Assembly (NCBI GenBank): GCA_028824685.1
Contig: JAPPCZ010000003.1
Span: forward strand, 31,139 to 95,138
Length of the DNA: 64,000 nt
Direction: 5' to 3'
Origin: Candidatus Poribacteria bacterium
GTDB lineage: Bacteria; Poribacteria; WGA-4E; WGA-3G
Shown here: positions 63,601-64,000 of the stretch, piece by piece
Numbering within the stretch: the stretch's first letter is position 1
Layout of the letters: every line of letters starts with the position of its first letter
Notes under the pieces: generated by a model
What the model was told of the DNA's origin: nothing
The model's input: the letters and a program-made list of their open reading frames with translations, nothing else
The model's database searches: none
Program-made: the position numbers and the translations under genes

Positions 63601-64000
63601 TGCATTAATTCGCTATAGACGTTATTTATTCCATAATCTCTGGATGACATGTTGATAGCGTTCTTGTAGGCAGTAATCGCTTTATCGGATTCTCCTTTAG
63701 AACGATATTGCCGGGCAAGTTCCACTTGCATGGTAAAAGTAAGCGTGTCATTCTTTTCCGCTTCTTTTAACTTTTCTTCTAATTTTCCTTGCTTTCGATA
63801 AACAGTTATAATTTGGCGTTCAATATTACGCTGTTCATATTCATGAGGGGCAACCTGAAGTGCTTTTGTATACGTCTTAGCGGCTTCATCTAACTTACCC
63901 TGATTCTGGTAGTTGCGTGCAAGTTCCTTCAGCATATCAAAGGAAAGTGCCCCTTGATTTTCCACTTCTTTTAGGTATTCTTCAAGTTTACCTTGACGAC
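60627..64000 (-). CDS. Large LamG-TPR protein 3, 5' end beyond the window
   Basis: At least 1123 codons; the frame is open to the edge of the window, so the N-terminus and any signal peptide are outside. It has a TPR array of about 430 residues (units such as LDEAAKTYTKALQVAP and SDKAITAYKNAI), a LamG domain (about 450-660: VSAWIKPTEFRNRYTPIIFK, GQIDNVSVWNIALTPEQI, LVGHWNFDRK), a second TPR block (about 680-930) and the C-terminal beta-sandwich with DSDDQGKVWLNGNKVYAHRR. The TAG stop falls inside the CCATAGGTG end of a MITE-like element. Probably the ancestral, longer version of proteins 1 and 2. Confidence 0.85.
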   Translation of the reverse strand, partial: RQGKLEEYLKEVENQGALSFDMLKELARNYQNQGKLDEAAKTYTKALQVAPHEYEQRNIERQIITVYRKQGKLEEKLKEAEKNDTLTFTMQVELARQYRSKGESDKAITAYKNAINMSSRDYGINNVYSELMQEYVRRGEDDLAIELHDSISQPNSLTTSITHNQSGFVVTFGGDEARKILINAYKNKGKLEQLETIFDAKLEKEPANPILLEVVAEIHRNAKNHEKTAEAYQALCKADPSNVRGFYYAAAALNKSGESELAEKLLKQGTTALESSNRPNEMWYLCALGSICYDAKMYTPAIKFFKDAIAANTMHRHGGSRWEEEILYDLIGKSALATKQYEEAIDAYQQLKKIARDDRKKQAAEKAIAQAYRDGNLHAKRIPNQIKKVEDNPNDVDAHLALAETYESSNKVEEAIVQYQKISELQPDEAQWHKKIGDLYQKPRETEVGVQKNTAVELDGNYSFVEVVESNTLNTINSHLTVSAWIKPTEFRNRYTPIIFKGDRRNSDISNRSFTLWLRDDGVIQFASSPKGLGERKVFSPRGSIMLNTWYHIAGVIDAQRNYIKLYIDGIEVGQQDYSGIPNIYESILPFRIGGSHEEEVTTHATFVGQIDNVSVWNIALTPEQIRSNMRKKLTGDEPGLVGHWNFDRKSEVSIPDASPNKNDGKIIGNAKLIEYNFPVFADASAEQLEKAAAAYEKAISFEPNSYELYNLVAKIHTQQDDLPKAEAVYRQALQASLKPTEHDSAVKAILELYKGKEHADKRLAILEELGSKSGKSPFLHKMLGDTYVESGDTDKAASAYRKWLEILKNEPNQGKYAQEYFQLAERLLNQNIMPDIALELAKQAAGTRPDSTYFSTLGHAYLVNEQYDKALENFQSSLQLMNRNEKVSGDRIEHLLTRISQIGKNVKDKTLYIEMIGNLVNAIPYQPDNPLNANLSLAEFCHQLGMTEMAKTYIQKTGFFPETAWLTLGPFDNTKGVGYNTAYIQEETTQIDTEVKYDGVTGKVGWKQGTDKTYNGFFDFGAEEKMHAAYAWITFTSPEERKAQIRFDSDDQGKVWLNGNKVYAHRRTRGAVIDRRTIPVALTAGRNTILVKVCNESLPWGFYLRITDTEGKPFNDLKITDP

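Overview
The window looks like a chromosomal segment of a Gram-negative, AT-rich, probably marine bacterium, most likely of the Candidatus Poribacteria type. The outer-membrane and periplasmic genes (TonB-dependent receptor, UshA-like nucleotidase, MacA/MacB-like exporter) show the envelope type. The lineage guess rests on a C-terminal sorting domain with the NYPNPFNPETWIPYQL motif, LamG-TPR proteins, phytanoyl-CoA dioxygenase next to Gfo/Idh/MocA genes, and many dispersed hairpin repeats. It is inference from memory of such genomes, not a search result. I saw no rRNA, tRNA or CRISPR array.

Layout. 1-7 kb: TonB receptor, DUF547 protein, Gfo/Idh oxidoreductase, squalene-cyclase-fold protein with a clear terminator. 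7-15 kb: four tandem MacB/FtsX-type permeases followed by a long MacA/HlyD-type adaptor, with no ATPase in the cluster. 15-20.7 kb: PhnP-like hydrolase, GNAT, DegT-type aminotransferase, ankyrin protein, small unknown protein, Maf and an IolB-like protein. 20.7-25.3 kb: a minus-strand housekeeping operon yebC-ruvC-ruvA-ruvB-queA-yajC. 25.3-32 kb: two unknown proteins facing apart, a PAP2-like membrane protein, a two-domain peroxiredoxin with two in-frame UGA codons at the catalytic positions, and phytanoyl dioxygenase plus oxidoreductase. 32-36.8 kb: DapA-family lyase, aroA, a decayed IS4-type element that cuts a DUF488 pseudogene, and an intact DUF488 gene. 37-43.4 kb: SpoIIE phosphatase with a seven-helix sensor, an IS630 relic and a secreted 5'-nucleotidase. 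44.6-64 kb: DUF4159 protein (+), then a minus-strand run of LamG-TPR proteins, DUF4175-like protein, MoxR ATPase, DUF58, BatA-like vWA protein, DUF4143 ATPase, coiled-coil protein and a membrane protein.

The most notable gene is the peroxiredoxin at 28801-29820. The frame is open through two UGA codons exactly where the peroxidatic Cys should be, and each UGA is followed at the same distance by a SECIS-like hairpin. It is best read as an exported selenoprotein with two selenocysteines, translationally coupled to the PAP2-like gene.

The second notable layer is non-coding. There are several families of dispersed palindromes and MITE-like elements: GTAGG hairpins, AATACCATTTCTA elements, CCATAGGTGTCAA elements whose ends match the local IS4-type element, ATACCGTACGGTAT palindromes, and one MITE with a 16-bp perfect TIR and a 6-bp target duplication. 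In three families the stem sequences differ between copies while base pairing is kept, which suggests selection on structure or a copying mechanism that preserves it.
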